A DNA stretch of 64,000 nt from Falsiroseomonas sp041690465 (lineage in GTDB: Bacteria; Pseudomonadota; Alphaproteobacteria; Acetobacterales; Acetobacteraceae), in NCBI RefSeq assembly GCF_041690465.1, contig NZ_JAWLHG010000016.1, positions 44,146 to 108,145 on the forward strand, read 5' to 3'. Positions within the stretch are counted from its first letter, which is position 1, and every line of letters begins with the position of its first letter. A program made the translations under genes and the position numbers. The notes under the pieces were generated by a model. That model was not told where the DNA came from. It did not search any database and was given only the letters and a program-made list of their open reading frames with translations. Positions 8,275 to 18,463 of the stretch are shown piece by piece.

Positions 8275-9839
8275 GCACAGCGGCGATCGGGCAGGTCCTC
8301 GACCTGCTGATGTTCGGCGCGCTCTGCGTGCTGATCCTCACCGGGATTCCGGTGGTGTTCCTGCTGACCGGCTGCGCGATCGTGTTCGGCGCGCTCGGTG
8401 TCGCCTTCGGCGTCTTCGACACCTTCCTGCTGGCCGCGCTGGCGCAGCGCATCTTCGGAACGATGACGACGGAGACGCTGGTCGCCATCCCGCTCTTCGT
8501 CTTCATGGGCATCATGCTCGAACGCTCCCGCATCGCCGAGGAGCTGCTGGAAGCCATGGGCAGGCTGTTCGGCACGGTGCGCGGCGGGCTGGCGATCAGC
8601 GTCTCCGTCGTCGGCGCGCTGCTCGCCGCCTCCACCGGGATCGTCGGCGCCACGGTGGTGACGATGGGGCTGATGGCGCTGCCGGCGATGCTGCGGCGCG
8701 GCTACGACAAGCGCTTTGCCTGCGGCACCATCTGCGCCGCCGGGACGCTCGGGCAGATCATCCCGCCCTCGACCGTCATGGTGATCCTGGGCGAGGTGAT
8801 CGCCGCGGCGTACCAGCAGGCGCAGCTCGCGCAGGGGAAGTTCTCGGTGGAGACGGTCTCGGTCGGCCAGCTCTTCGCCGGCTCGATGCTCCCGGGGCTG
8901 ATGCTGGTGGGCTTCTACATCCTCTACCAGCTGGTGGTCGCCTTCCTGAAGCCGGAGCTGGCGCCCGCAATCCCGCGCGAGGAAGCGGAGCGGATCGGCA
9001 CCGCCGAACTGCTGCGCGCGCTGGTGCCGCCGATGGTGCTGATCGTCGCGGTGCTCGGCTCGATCCTCGGCGGCGTGGCGACGCCGACGGAAGCCGCCGC
9101 CGTTGGCGCCATCGGCGCGACGATGCTGGCGGGGCTGCGCCAGGAAGGCCGCGCCTGGCCCATCCTGCTCGGCGCGCTCTGCGCGGTGGGCCTGGTGCTG
9201 CTGGGCGTGGCCTTCGACCTGCGGCTCGGCCGCGCCGCGCCGCCGCTGGCGGATCGCATCGCGCTCGGGGCCGCGGCGGTACTTTGCGTGGGGCTGGCGG
9301 CCGGCGTTGCCGCGGCGCTGTGGCGCACCTTCCGCGGCGGCGTGCTGGCAGCGGTCTCGCATGCCACCACCACCATCACGGCGATGATCTTCGCCACCCT
9401 GATCGGGGCGACGCTGTTCAGCCTGGTGTTCCGCGGCCTGGGCGGCGAGGAGACGGTGAAGGAACTGCTCGGCGCGATACCGGGCGGGCAATGGGGCGCG
9501 CTGCTGGCGGTGATGGCGGTGATGTTCGTGATGGGCTTCTTCCTCGACTTCGTGGAAATCACCATCATCGTCGTGCCCATCGTCGGCCCGGTGCTGCTGG
9601 CGATGGGGATCGATCCGATCTGGTTCGCCGTGCTGATCGCGCTGAACCTGCAGACCAGCTTCCTGACGCCGCCCTTCGGCTTCTCGCTGTTCTACCTCGG
9701 CGGGGTGGCGCAGAAATGGGTCGGCACCGGCGACATCTACCGCGGCGTGATCCCCTTCGTGATCCTGCAGCTGATCGCGGTCGCCACGGTGATGGCCTTC
9801 CCCGGCTTGGCGACCTGGCTGCCCGGCGTGCTGTTCTGA
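8271..9839 (+). CDS. dctM: TRAP transporter large permease, DctM family, extended form
   Basis: The 522-residue integral membrane protein begins at the ATG overlapping the dctQ stop. It shows the DctM core: LVAIPLFVFMGIMLERS, GTICAAGTLGQIIPPS, an IGGVATPTEAAAVGA-like block and FFLDFVEITIIVVPI. It is about 90 residues longer than the common 430-residue form. The extra part, around residues 285-355, adds two predicted helices between the core halves; longer forms of this kind occur with TakP-type binders. It drives organic-acid uptake with the ion gradient. The start in the open frame upstream (7773) is rejected because it overlaps dctQ fully. Confidence 0.88.
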   Translation: MSTAAIGQVLDLLMFGALCVLILTGIPVVFLLTGCAIVFGALGVAFGVFDTFLLAALAQRIFGTMTTETLVAIPLFVFMGIMLERSRIAEELLEAMGRLFGTVRGGLAISVSVVGALLAASTGIVGATVVTMGLMALPAMLRRGYDKRFACGTICAAGTLGQIIPPSTVMVILGEVIAAAYQQAQLAQGKFSVETVSVGQLFAGSMLPGLMLVGFYILYQLVVAFLKPELAPAIPREEAERIGTAELLRALVPPMVLIVAVLGSILGGVATPTEAAAVGAIGATMLAGLRQEGRAWPILLGALCAVGLVLLGVAFDLRLGRAAPPLADRIALGAAAVLCVGLAAGVAAALWRTFRGGVLAAVSHATTTITAMIFATLIGATLFSLVFRGLGGEETVKELLGAIPGGQWGALLAVMAVMFVMGFFLDFVEITIIVVPIVGPVLLAMGIDPIWFAVLIALNLQTSFLTPPFGFSLFYLGGVAQKWVGTGDIYRGVIPFVILQLIAVATVMAFPGLATWLPGVLF

Positions 9840-9845
9840 GCCCCT

Positions 9846-9870
9846 GGGGCGGCGGAACGCCAGCCGCCCC
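9846..9870. terminator. Hairpin after TRAP operon
   Basis: GGGGCGGC (9846-9853) pairs with GCCGCCCC (9863-9870) around a 9-nt loop, 6 nt after the dctM stop. It is a likely transcription end for dctPQM. Confidence 0.6.
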
Positions 9871-9905
9871 GCCGCGCTGCATGGCGACAGCACGGAGCCG
9901 CCGCC

Positions 9906-10871
9906 ATGCCAAGCCAGACCCGCACGATCGTCATCGCCGGCGCCACATCCGGCATCGGGCTGGCGACCGCCCTGGCCTTCGCGCGCAGCGGCGCGCATCT
10001 CGTGCTGCTGGCGCGCCGCGCCGAGGCGCTGGAAGACTGCGCCAGGCGCTGCGAGGCAGCCGGCAGCCCGCGCGCGATCGCCGTCCCCGGCGACGTTGCC
10101 GATCCCGCCGCGATGCAGGAGCTCGCGCGCCGTGCGATCGCGGAGACCGGGCGCATCGATGTCTGGGTGAACATGGCCGGCGTCGGCGCCGTCGGCCGCT
10201 TCGAGGAGATCCCGCTCGAGGTGCACCGCCGCACCATCGAGACCAACCTGATCGGCGCCCTGAACGGCTGCCACGCCGCGCTGCCGCACATGCTGGCGCG
10301 CGATGCCGGGGTGATCGTGAACATGGGCTCGATCGGATCCCGCGTGCCGGTTCCCTTCGCCCCCGCCTATGCCGCCAGCAAATGGGGCGTGGCGGGGCTG
10401 ACCGACTCGCTGCGGCACGAGTTCCGGTCGCGCTCGAGGGTCCAGGTTTGCGGGGTCTACCCCACAGTGGTGGACACGCCGGCCGTGGTGCACGCGGCCA
10501 ACCATTCCGGCCGCGCCTTCACCGGTGGGCCGATGCTCTCGCCCACGCATGTGGCCGAGCGGATCCTGGACCTTGTCGCGCGGCCGCGGCGGGCGCTGCG
10601 GATCGGCCTGGGGCATGCCGCCGTGCCGGGCTTCTGGCTGGCACCCGAGGCGGCGGGCCGGGCCTTTGGCCGCGTCATGCGCCGCGGCCTGGACCGAGGG
10701 CCGCGCGCGCCGCGCACCAACGGAGCCGTGCTGGCGCCTATGCCGGACCGCCCCGCGACAACGCTGGGCTTGCGGACCAGGGCGCAGCATCGCCTCGCCG
10801 TGACGGCCATCGGCGCCGCGGTGGGGCTGGTGGCGCTCGGCGGCCTGCTCGCCGGGGCGCGGCGCAGCTGA
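9906..10871 (+). CDS. SDR-family oxidoreductase with C-terminal membrane anchor
   Basis: The protein has 321 residues. The Rossmann loop GATSGIG is at residues 12-18. NMAGVG, the serine in MGSIGS and YAASK complete the classical SDR catalytic set. Beyond the roughly 250-residue catalytic core is a basic, Arg-rich segment followed by a hydrophobic stretch (AVTAIGAAVGLVALGGLLAG), predicted as a single tail anchor. The substrate is unknown; membrane-linked SDRs of this size often act on lipids or sterol-like molecules, but this is inference. The gene is monocistronic between the TRAP terminator and the convergent DUF1232 gene, only 4 nt away. Confidence 0.8.
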   Translation: MPSQTRTIVIAGATSGIGLATALAFARSGAHLVLLARRAEALEDCARRCEAAGSPRAIAVPGDVADPAAMQELARRAIAETGRIDVWVNMAGVGAVGRFEEIPLEVHRRTIETNLIGALNGCHAALPHMLARDAGVIVNMGSIGSRVPVPFAPAYAASKWGVAGLTDSLRHEFRSRSRVQVCGVYPTVVDTPAVVHAANHSGRAFTGGPMLSPTHVAERILDLVARPRRALRIGLGHAAVPGFWLAPEAAGRAFGRVMRRGLDRGPRAPRTNGAVLAPMPDRPATTLGLRTRAQHRLAVTAIGAAVGLVALGGLLAGARRS

Positions 10872-10875
10872 CCCC

Positions 10876-11256
10876 TCAGGCCGCGCCTCCGGGCCAGAGC
10901 CACCACAGCAGCAGGGCCGCCCCGGCGGCCCAGAGAACGACGACGGCAGCCGCGCCCGCCAGGCTGCGCGGCCGCCGTCCTGCCGCCTCGGCGGCCGCGC
11001 GACACTCGGCGAGCACCGGTGCCGGAACCAGCTTCGTCACCGCCAATATGCCGAGCGGCACGACCACCAGGTCGTCCAGGTAGCCCAGCACCGGTACGAA
11101 GTCCGGGATCAGGTCGATGGGCGAGAGCGCATAGGCCGCGACCGCGATCGCCAACGCCCTTGCGTACCAGGGAGTCGCGGGATGCCGCGCGGCGAGCCAC
11201 ACCGCATGCACGTCCCGCCTGATGCCGCGTGCCCAGCGCTTTGCCGCCTCAAGCAT
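10876..11256 (-). CDS. DUF1232 (YkvA-like) small membrane protein
   Basis: The 126-residue protein carries the DUF1232 core YALSPIDLIPDFVPVLGYLDDLVV. A second hydrophobic helix lies near the C terminus (AAAVVVLWAAGAALLLWWLW). ATG 11256 is preferred because MLEAAKRWARGIRRDV matches the family N-terminus; TTG 11265 is a possible alternative. The start overlaps the end of the upstream metal ATPase by 8 nt, so the two are probably co-transcribed and translationally coupled. The function of the family is unknown. Confidence 0.82.
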   Translation of the reverse strand: MLEAAKRWARGIRRDVHAVWLAARHPATPWYARALAIAVAAYALSPIDLIPDFVPVLGYLDDLVVVPLGILAVTKLVPAPVLAECRAAAEAAGRRPRSLAGAAAVVVLWAAGAALLLWWLWPGGAA

Positions 11257-13570
11257 GTGAAGCAAGCCCTGCCCTCTCCACCTCGGCCGACATGCCCGCC
11301 AGCGTCTCCTCCTCCGCTGTCAGGTGCAGGCGCAGCAGCGCCTCGAGGGCGAACAGGCTCCGACGCAGTTCCGGCGCGGTCGCCTGCCAGTCACCCTCGG
11401 CCGCGAGCCGCAGCAGCATGCCGATGCGCTCGGCCAGGCCCTCGATCTCGGCATGCATGCGCAGCAGGGCGCCCATCGGATCCTGCCCGCCCAGCCGCTC
11501 TGCCGCGGCGGGATAGAGCGCGCGCTCCTCCGCCTGCTGATGCGGCACCAGTTCCGCACGCAGCCGGCGCTCCACCTCGACCAGCGCAGGCAGGGCCGCA
11601 GGCGTGGGACCGATCGCTTCCGCGCCCTCGCGCAGCGCCTCGGCGAGTTCGCGCAGCCCGGCATGCTCGGCGTGGCGTTCGGCAAGGCCGGCCGCGGCCG
11701 GCAGGCTGGCCGGCGCCTCCTCCTCGGGTCCCGGCCGCAGCGCGGTGAGCGCGAAGAGGATGGCGAAGACGTCGATCGCCTCCTGCACCAGCGCGCCGGC
11801 CAGCGGGGCGAGGTACCCCGCCGCCGCAACGCCCATCGCCAGGCCCGAGAGGCCCATGCCGAGCAGGATCGCGCGCAGCGCCACGCTCCGGGCGCGACGC
11901 GCGATCGCCACCGCCTCCGCCACCCGGTCCACCCGGTCCACCAGCAGCACCACGTCGCCGGCCTCGGCAGCCGCGGCGGTGCCGTGCGCGCCCATGGCGA
12001 TGCCGACGTCGGCCGCAGCCAGCGCCGGTGCGTCGTTCACGCCGTCGCCGACCATAGCCGTCGGCGCGGCCTCGGATTCCGCGCGAACGGCGGCAATCTT
12101 GTCGTCCGGCGCCTGCTCTGCCAGCACGGCGTCCAGGCGCAGGGCACGGCCGATCGGCGCGGCGGCGGCAGCGCGGTCGCCGGTGAGCAGCACGATCCGC
12201 CGCACGCCGAGGGCGCGCAGCCGCCGCACCGCGCGCGGTGCCTCCTGCCTTAGGCCATCGGCCATGACGAAGGCGGCGACCGCGCGACCATCCATCGCCA
12301 GCCAGGCGACCGACCCGGCGGCGGCGGCGACCTGCGCGGCGACGCCGAAACCCTCCTCCGCCCGGATGCCCGCCGAGCGAAGAAAGCCCTCGGCGCCGAG
12401 CAGCAGCGTATGGCCTTCCACCGTGCCGGTGACGCCGCCGCCGGCGACCTCCGCGACGCTTTCCGGCATCGGCAGCGCGACGCCGCGCGCCACTGCCGCC
12501 GCGACCAGCGCCGCCGACACCGGATGGGTGGAGCCCTGCGCGAGCGCGGCACCGAGGCGCAGCGCCTCGGCCCGGCCAAGCGCCGGATCGGCATCCAGAG
12601 CGGCCAGGCGCGGGCGGCCGGGCGTGAGCGTGCCGGTCTTGTCGAACAGCACGGTACGCACGCGCGCCAGGCGCTCCAGCGCGCCGCCGCCCTTGACCAC
12701 GATGCCGCGCGTAGCGGCCCGGCCGATGCCCGCCACCAGCGCAACCGGGGCGGCGAGGATGAGCGGACAGGGGGTGGCCACCACCAGCACCGCCAGTCCA
12801 CGAACCGGATCGCCGCTCAGCAGCCAGGCGCCGCCCGCCACCGCGGCGGTGAACGCGACGAAGCCCACCGCCCAGCGATCCGCCAGCCGCACCAACGGCG
12901 CACGCGCCGCCGCGGCCTCCTGCGTCAGCCGCAGGATGGCGGCATAGGTGCTGCCGGCGGCATCCTGGGTGGCGCGCAGGCGGAAGGCGTGGCCGGCATT
13001 CACCCCGCCGCTGCGCAGCCGCGCGCCAGGGGCGAACTCCACCGGCAGCGATTCGCCGGTCAGCGCGCTTTCGTCCAGCGTGGCGGCGCCGTCCTGCAGC
13101 ACGCCATCGGCCGGTACGGTCTCGCCGGGGCGGATCAGCAGCAGGTCGCCGGGGCGGATCTCCGCCACGCCGATGTCCTCGATCGCCTCGCCGGCGATGC
13201 GGGAGGTGCGGCGCGGCGCGCGGGCGACGAGGTCGGTCAGTGCGCGGGTGGCACGGCCCTCGGCCCAGGCTTCCAGCGCCTCGCCGCCGGCCACCATCAG
13301 GCCGATCACCGCCGCGGCCGCTTCCTCCCCGAGCAGGACGGCGCCGAGGATGGCAGCCAGCGCCACCGCATCCACGCCGATCCGACCACCGAGCAGCGAC
13401 CGCACCAGGCCGACCGCGACATGCGCAGCCACCGGCAGGGCCGCGGCCGCCCAGGCCCAGGAGGCCAGTTCCGAGCGCCCGCCCAGGGCCAGCGCGCCAC
13501 CCAGGGCAAGTCCGGCCAACACCCAGCCGAGAAGCAGGTATCGTCGCATCGTCCCATATAGCCGCCTCAT
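11249..13570 (-). CDS. P1B-5-type metal-transport ATPase with C-terminal hemerythrin domain (Nia-like)
   Basis: The protein has about 773 residues. In order: N-terminal membrane helices without a heavy-metal-binding (HMA) domain, the actuator motif ALTGES, the ion-path motif TPCPL (266-270), the phosphorylation site DKTGT (Asp310), an HP motif (STHPVS) and the hinge GDGVNDAPAL. About 160 residues at the end form a hemerythrin-like HHE domain with repeated His/Glu pairs (VPHQQAEE, MHAEIE, LHLTAEEE). TPC(P) plus a C-terminal hemerythrin domain is the known hallmark of P1B-5 ATPases, linked in Sinorhizobium Nia to nickel and iron export. The start is ambiguous among ATG 13570, ATG 13549 and TTG 13597. 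It is divergent from pnp and coupled to the DUF1232 gene. Confidence 0.87.
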   Translation of the reverse strand: MRRLYGTMRRYLLLGWVLAGLALGGALALGGRSELASWAWAAAALPVAAHVAVGLVRSLLGGRIGVDAVALAAILGAVLLGEEAAAAVIGLMVAGGEALEAWAEGRATRALTDLVARAPRRTSRIAGEAIEDIGVAEIRPGDLLLIRPGETVPADGVLQDGAATLDESALTGESLPVEFAPGARLRSGGVNAGHAFRLRATQDAAGSTYAAILRLTQEAAAARAPLVRLADRWAVGFVAFTAAVAGGAWLLSGDPVRGLAVLVVATPCPLILAAPVALVAGIGRAATRGIVVKGGGALERLARVRTVLFDKTGTLTPGRPRLAALDADPALGRAEALRLGAALAQGSTHPVSAALVAAAVARGVALPMPESVAEVAGGGVTGTVEGHTLLLGAEGFLRSAGIRAEEGFGVAAQVAAAAGSVAWLAMDGRAVAAFVMADGLRQEAPRAVRRLRALGVRRIVLLTGDRAAAAAPIGRALRLDAVLAEQAPDDKIAAVRAESEAAPTAMVGDGVNDAPALAAADVGIAMGAHGTAAAAEAGDVVLLVDRVDRVAEAVAIARRARSVALRAILLGMGLSGLAMGVAAAGYLAPLAGALVQEAIDVFAILFALTALRPGPEEEAPASLPAAAGLAERHAEHAGLRELAEALREGAEAIGPTPAALPALVEVERRLRAELVPHQQAEERALYPAAAERLGGQDPMGALLRMHAEIEGLAERIGMLLRLAAEGDWQATAPELRRSLFALEALLRLHLTAEEETLAGMSAEVERAGLASHA

Positions 13571-13984
13571 CCGCCCCAGCGCGTTGCCCTGTATCAAGGC
13601 CGGAGGCCAGCGGGACCTTTTCTACTGGCCATTCCGCGGCGGAGCGCCTAGATAGGCTCCGGGCTGGCCTTCGATTCGGGGTGCGGCCTACGCTGCGATG
13701 GCAGCGGGTCCGAGCAGTCCGTGGCGTCCGAGCAGGGACGATGGCGGCGTTTCCGGCCACATGGGCTCCCTTCTGGGGTGGCGATCCCGGCATTGTCCGG
13801 GCGCTGCCTTCCCATGCCGCCCGAGACGCTGTGCATCCCCCTTCGGGCATTCCCCAATCCCAGGGGACGGCGCCACAGCTCCCGGTTCCCCGCGTCGTCG
13901 TGTTTTCGGCCGTCCGCATGGATTCCATGCGGCGGCACGCTGTCATGGCCGCGCGCATCCGGCGCCGGCCGAGAAGGACGACGC
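13571..13984. other. Intergenic region between metal ATPase and pnp
   Basis: This 414-nt divergent intergenic region shows no convincing gene on either strand. Short frames within it have no recognisable family and poor start context. It contains a 12-bp palindrome GCCTA-GA-TAGGC (13646-13657), 76 nt upstream of ATG 13570 of the metal ATPase and a possible operator. The pnp leader must lie on the right side, with GAGAAGGA close to its ATG. No rpsO gene is present, although rpsO commonly precedes pnp. Confidence 0.6.
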
Positions 13985-16240
13985 ATGTTCGACAAGTACT
14001 TCCGCAAGGAAATCTCCTGGGGCGGCCAGCTCCTGGTCCTGGAGACCGGGAAGGTTGCCCGTCAGGCCGATGGCGCGGTAATGGCCCGCCTCGGCGACAC
14101 CATCGTGCTCTGCACCGCGGTGGGCAGCCGCAGCGTGAAGCCCGGCCAGGATTTCTTCCCGCTGACGGTGAACTACCAGGAGAAGGCCTTCGCCGCGGGC
14201 AAGATCCCCGGCGGCTTCTTCAAGCGCGAGGGCCGTCCCTCGGAGGCCGAGACGCTGATCTCCCGCCTCATCGACCGACCGATCCGCCCGCTGTTTCCCG
14301 ATGGGTTCCGCAACGAGGTTCAGGTGGTCGCGACGGTGCTGTCGCATGACCTGGAGAACGACCCCGACATCGTCGCGATGGTCGGCTGCTCCGCCGCGCT
14401 GACGCTCTCGGGCATTCCCTTCTTCGGCCCGATCGCCGGTGCCCGCGTGGGCTATGTGGATGGCGGCTACGTGCTGAACCCCACCCTGGCGCAGCGCAAG
14501 CAGAGCCAGCTCGACCTCGTGGTCGCCGGCACCGCCGAGGGCGTGCTGATGGTGGAATCCGAGGCGCAGGAGCTCTCGGAAGAGGTGATGCTCGGCGCCG
14601 TGGAGTTCGGCCACAAGGCCTTCCAGTCGGTCATCCAGGGCATCATCGAGCTGGCCGAGGTGGCCGCGAAGGAGCCCTGGGCGCTGCCCGAGCCCTCCGA
14701 GGCGGAGAAGACGCTCAAGGCCCGCATCGCCGAGCTCGGCCGCGCGCCGATGGCCGAGGCCTACAAGATCGTCGAGAAGCTGGCCCGCCAGAACGCGGTC
14801 GGTGCCGCGAAGAAGGCCGTGGTCGCCCAGCTGGAGGCCGAGGGCGTCGATGCCGGCGCCGCCAAGGGCCTGCTGAAGGAGCTCGAGGCGGACGTGGTCC
14901 GCAACGCGATCCTCGACACCGGGCTGCGCATCGACGGCCGCGACACCAAGACGGTGCGCCAGATCACCGCCGAGGTTGGCGTACTGCCGCGCGCGCATGG
15001 CTCGGCGCTGTTCACCCGCGGCGAGACGCAGGCCTTCTGCGTGGCGACGCTCGGCACCGGGCAGGACGAGCAGATCATCGATGCGCTGGCGGGCGAGTAC
15101 CGCGAGCACTTCATGCTGCACTACAACTTCCCCCCCTACTCGGTGAACGAGACGGGCCGCATGGGCTCGCCCGGCCGGCGTGAGGTTGGCCATGGCAAGC
15201 TCGCCTGGCGCGCGATCCGCCCGCTGCTGCCGGAGAAGGAGAAGTTCCCCTACACGATGCGCATGGTCAGCGAAATCACCGAGAGCAACGGCTCCTCCTC
15301 GATGGCGACGGTCTGCGGCACCTCGCTGTCGCTGATGGATGCGGGCGCGCCGCTGAAGCGCCCCTGCGCCGGCATCGCGATGGGCCTGATCAAGGAGGAT
15401 CGCGGCTTCGCGGTGCTGTCGGACATCCTCGGCGACGAGGACCATCTCGGCGACATGGACTTCAAGGTGGCCGGGTCGGAGCAGGGCATCACCGCCCTGC
15501 AGATGGACATCAAGATCACCTCGATCACCTTCGAGATCATGAAGATCGCGCTCGGCCAGGCGAGGGACGGGCGACTGCACATCCTCGGCGAGATGGCCAA
15601 GGGGATCAGCGGGGCGCGCGGCGACGTGGCCGCGACCGCGCCGAGGATCACCGTGATCAACATCAACAAGGACAAGATCCGCGACGTGATCGGCTCCGGC
15701 GGCAAGGTGATCCGCGAGATCACCGAGCAGACCGGCACCAAGATCGACATCGACGACGACGGCACCATCAAGGTGGCGGCGACGACGATCGAGGCGGCGC
15801 AGAAGGCGATCGACTGGATCCAGGGCATCGTCGCCGAGCCGGAGATGGGCAAGATCTACAACGGCAAGGTGGTGAAGACCGCCGAGTTCGGCGCCTTCGT
15901 GAACTTCCTCGGCGCCAAGGACGGCCTGGTCCATATCAGCGAGCTCGCCAACGAGCGGGTGCAGAAGACCACCGACCTCGTCAAGGAAGGCGATGCGGTG
16001 AAGGTGAAGGTCATCGGCTTCGACGACCGCGGCAAGGTGAAGCTGTCCATGCGGGTCGTGGACCAGGCCACCGGCGCTGACATCACCGAGCAGGTCGGCG
16101 CCCGCCGGCCGCGCGAGGATGGCGAAGGCGGCGGTGGCGACCGGGGCGACCGTGGGCCGCGCCGCGAGCGCGACCGCGGCGACCGCCCCTATCGTCCGCG
16201 TCGCGAGGGCGGCGGTAACGACCGCGACGCGGCCGAGTAA
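13985..16240 (+). CDS. pnp: Polyribonucleotide nucleotidyltransferase (PNPase)
   Basis: The 751-residue protein starts at ATG 13985 behind GAGAAGGACGACGC. Two RNase PH-like halves flank an all-alpha linker. The first contains GGFFKREGRPSEAETLISRLIDRPIRPLFP; the second contains the GRDTKTVRQI and FLPGT-type segments of the active half. A KH domain (IRDVIGSGGKVIREITEQTG, from about residue 563) and an S1 domain (GKVVKTAEFGAFV to KVKLSMR, from about 622) follow. An Arg/Gly/Asp-rich tail forms the last 45 residues. The enzyme degrades RNA 3' to 5' using phosphate and belongs to the degradosome. Length and order are as expected for alphaproteobacterial PNPase. Confidence 0.97.
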   Translation: MFDKYFRKEISWGGQLLVLETGKVARQADGAVMARLGDTIVLCTAVGSRSVKPGQDFFPLTVNYQEKAFAAGKIPGGFFKREGRPSEAETLISRLIDRPIRPLFPDGFRNEVQVVATVLSHDLENDPDIVAMVGCSAALTLSGIPFFGPIAGARVGYVDGGYVLNPTLAQRKQSQLDLVVAGTAEGVLMVESEAQELSEEVMLGAVEFGHKAFQSVIQGIIELAEVAAKEPWALPEPSEAEKTLKARIAELGRAPMAEAYKIVEKLARQNAVGAAKKAVVAQLEAEGVDAGAAKGLLKELEADVVRNAILDTGLRIDGRDTKTVRQITAEVGVLPRAHGSALFTRGETQAFCVATLGTGQDEQIIDALAGEYREHFMLHYNFPPYSVNETGRMGSPGRREVGHGKLAWRAIRPLLPEKEKFPYTMRMVSEITESNGSSSMATVCGTSLSLMDAGAPLKRPCAGIAMGLIKEDRGFAVLSDILGDEDHLGDMDFKVAGSEQGITALQMDIKITSITFEIMKIALGQARDGRLHILGEMAKGISGARGDVAATAPRITVININKDKIRDVIGSGGKVIREITEQTGTKIDIDDDGTIKVAATTIEAAQKAIDWIQGIVAEPEMGKIYNGKVVKTAEFGAFVNFLGAKDGLVHISELANERVQKTTDLVKEGDAVKVKVIGFDDRGKVKLSMRVVDQATGADITEQVGARRPREDGEGGGGDRGDRGPRRERDRGDRPYRPRREGGGNDRDAAE

Positions 16241-16262
16241 CACCGCGAAACTGTAGGCGTGC

Positions 16263-16290
16263 CGCCGGGGCCTCCCAAAAGGCTCCGGCG
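16263..16290. terminator. Hairpin after pnp
   Basis: CGCCGGGGCC (16263-16272) pairs with GGCTCCGGCG (16281-16290); the single T forms a G-U pair in RNA. The 8-nt loop ends in AAAA. It sits 22 nt after the pnp stop codon and is a likely terminator. Confidence 0.65.
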
Positions 16291-16363
16291 ACGCCATATT
16301 GCTGCGATACGCGCCGGGTCCGCCCGGCAGAGTCACCTGGACAGTCACCGGAGCATAGAAGCG

Positions 16364-17764
<1,401 letters not shown>

Positions 17765-17781
17765 CGGCCGCTCGCCGCGAA

Positions 17782-17810
17782 GGCCCGCCCGGCACAGAGC
17801 CGGACGGGCC
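17782..17810. terminator. Bidirectional hairpin between convergent genes
   Basis: Twelve-base arms (17782-17793 and 17799-17810) with one mismatch flank a 5-nt ACAGA loop. The hairpin lies between the stop of the NMO-like gene (+) and that of the exported Tyr/Gly-rich protein (-) and probably serves both. Confidence 0.65.
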
Positions 17811-17816
17811 GCGGCA

Positions 17817-18266
17817 TCAGTCGAACCAGCCGCCGTCGAACCAGCCGTCGTCGCGCTCGCGCTCGGCATAGCCACCACCATAGCCGTAGCCCGTATAGCC
17901 GCGGTTGTACTGGTTATAGCCACTGAAATCGGGCTCACGGTCGAAGCGCTCGAAGCGCTCGCCACCAGCATAGGGGGTGCCATAGCGCGGGGTGCGCGGG
18001 CCGTAGCCATAGTCACGGCCGTAGTAGCCACGCTGCTGGCCAGCACGTCGCTCCTCCTCGCGCCCCATCTGGTAGCCGCGGTTGAAGGTGTCGCGGTCGC
18101 GCTGGTAGTTGCGGCCCTGGCCCCAGTCGCGCCCACCGGGCTGGTCCATCGCGCCGCGGTCGTAACCGTAGGTCCAGGTCTGCTGCGCCGAAGCGGAGCC
18201 CGGTGCCATGGCACCAGCCGCGATCACGGCGGCGCCGAGCAGCGCCGCGCCGAAATTCTTCCTCAT
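17817..18266 (-). CDS. Exported Tyr/Gly/Arg/Asp-rich low-complexity protein
   Basis: The 149-residue protein starts at ATG 18266 with a textbook AAGGAGG ribosome site. MRKNFGAALLGAAVIAAGAMAPGSASAQQ is a Sec signal peptide with cleavage after ASA. The mature part, about 120 residues, is almost entirely low complexity: clusters of Arg, Asp, Gln and Gly, then many Tyr-Gly pairs (GYTGYGYGGGY) and a Trp-Phe-Asp repeat end (DDGWFDGGWFD). No domain is recognised. It could be a disordered periplasmic or surface protein; the strong ribosome site suggests high expression. It is divergent from the two-component system at 18464. Confidence 0.7.
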   Translation of the reverse strand: MRKNFGAALLGAAVIAAGAMAPGSASAQQTWTYGYDRGAMDQPGGRDWGQGRNYQRDRDTFNRGYQMGREEERRAGQQRGYYGRDYGYGPRTPRYGTPYAGGERFERFDREPDFSGYNQYNRGYTGYGYGGGYAERERDDGWFDGGWFD

Positions 18267-18463
18267 CCCTTGTCCTCCTTGCGGTGTCGGGGAGACACGG
18301 CACCGGGGGTGGATCCGGAAATCCGCGTCAGGGATAGAATCGGGCAGAATGGAGGCAGGTTTCGTCTGCGGGCGAATCATGCGCCGCCGCCACCGACCCA
18401 GCGGCGCGTGACAGGGCGGCCATCTGCTGCTTATGTCGGCCTGAAGCCAGAACGGTTCGGGGA

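Noticed and set aside
8259..10790. 843-codon minus-strand frame opposite dctM and the SDR gene
   Set aside because: Antisense shadow; Arg/His/Gln-rich with no domains.
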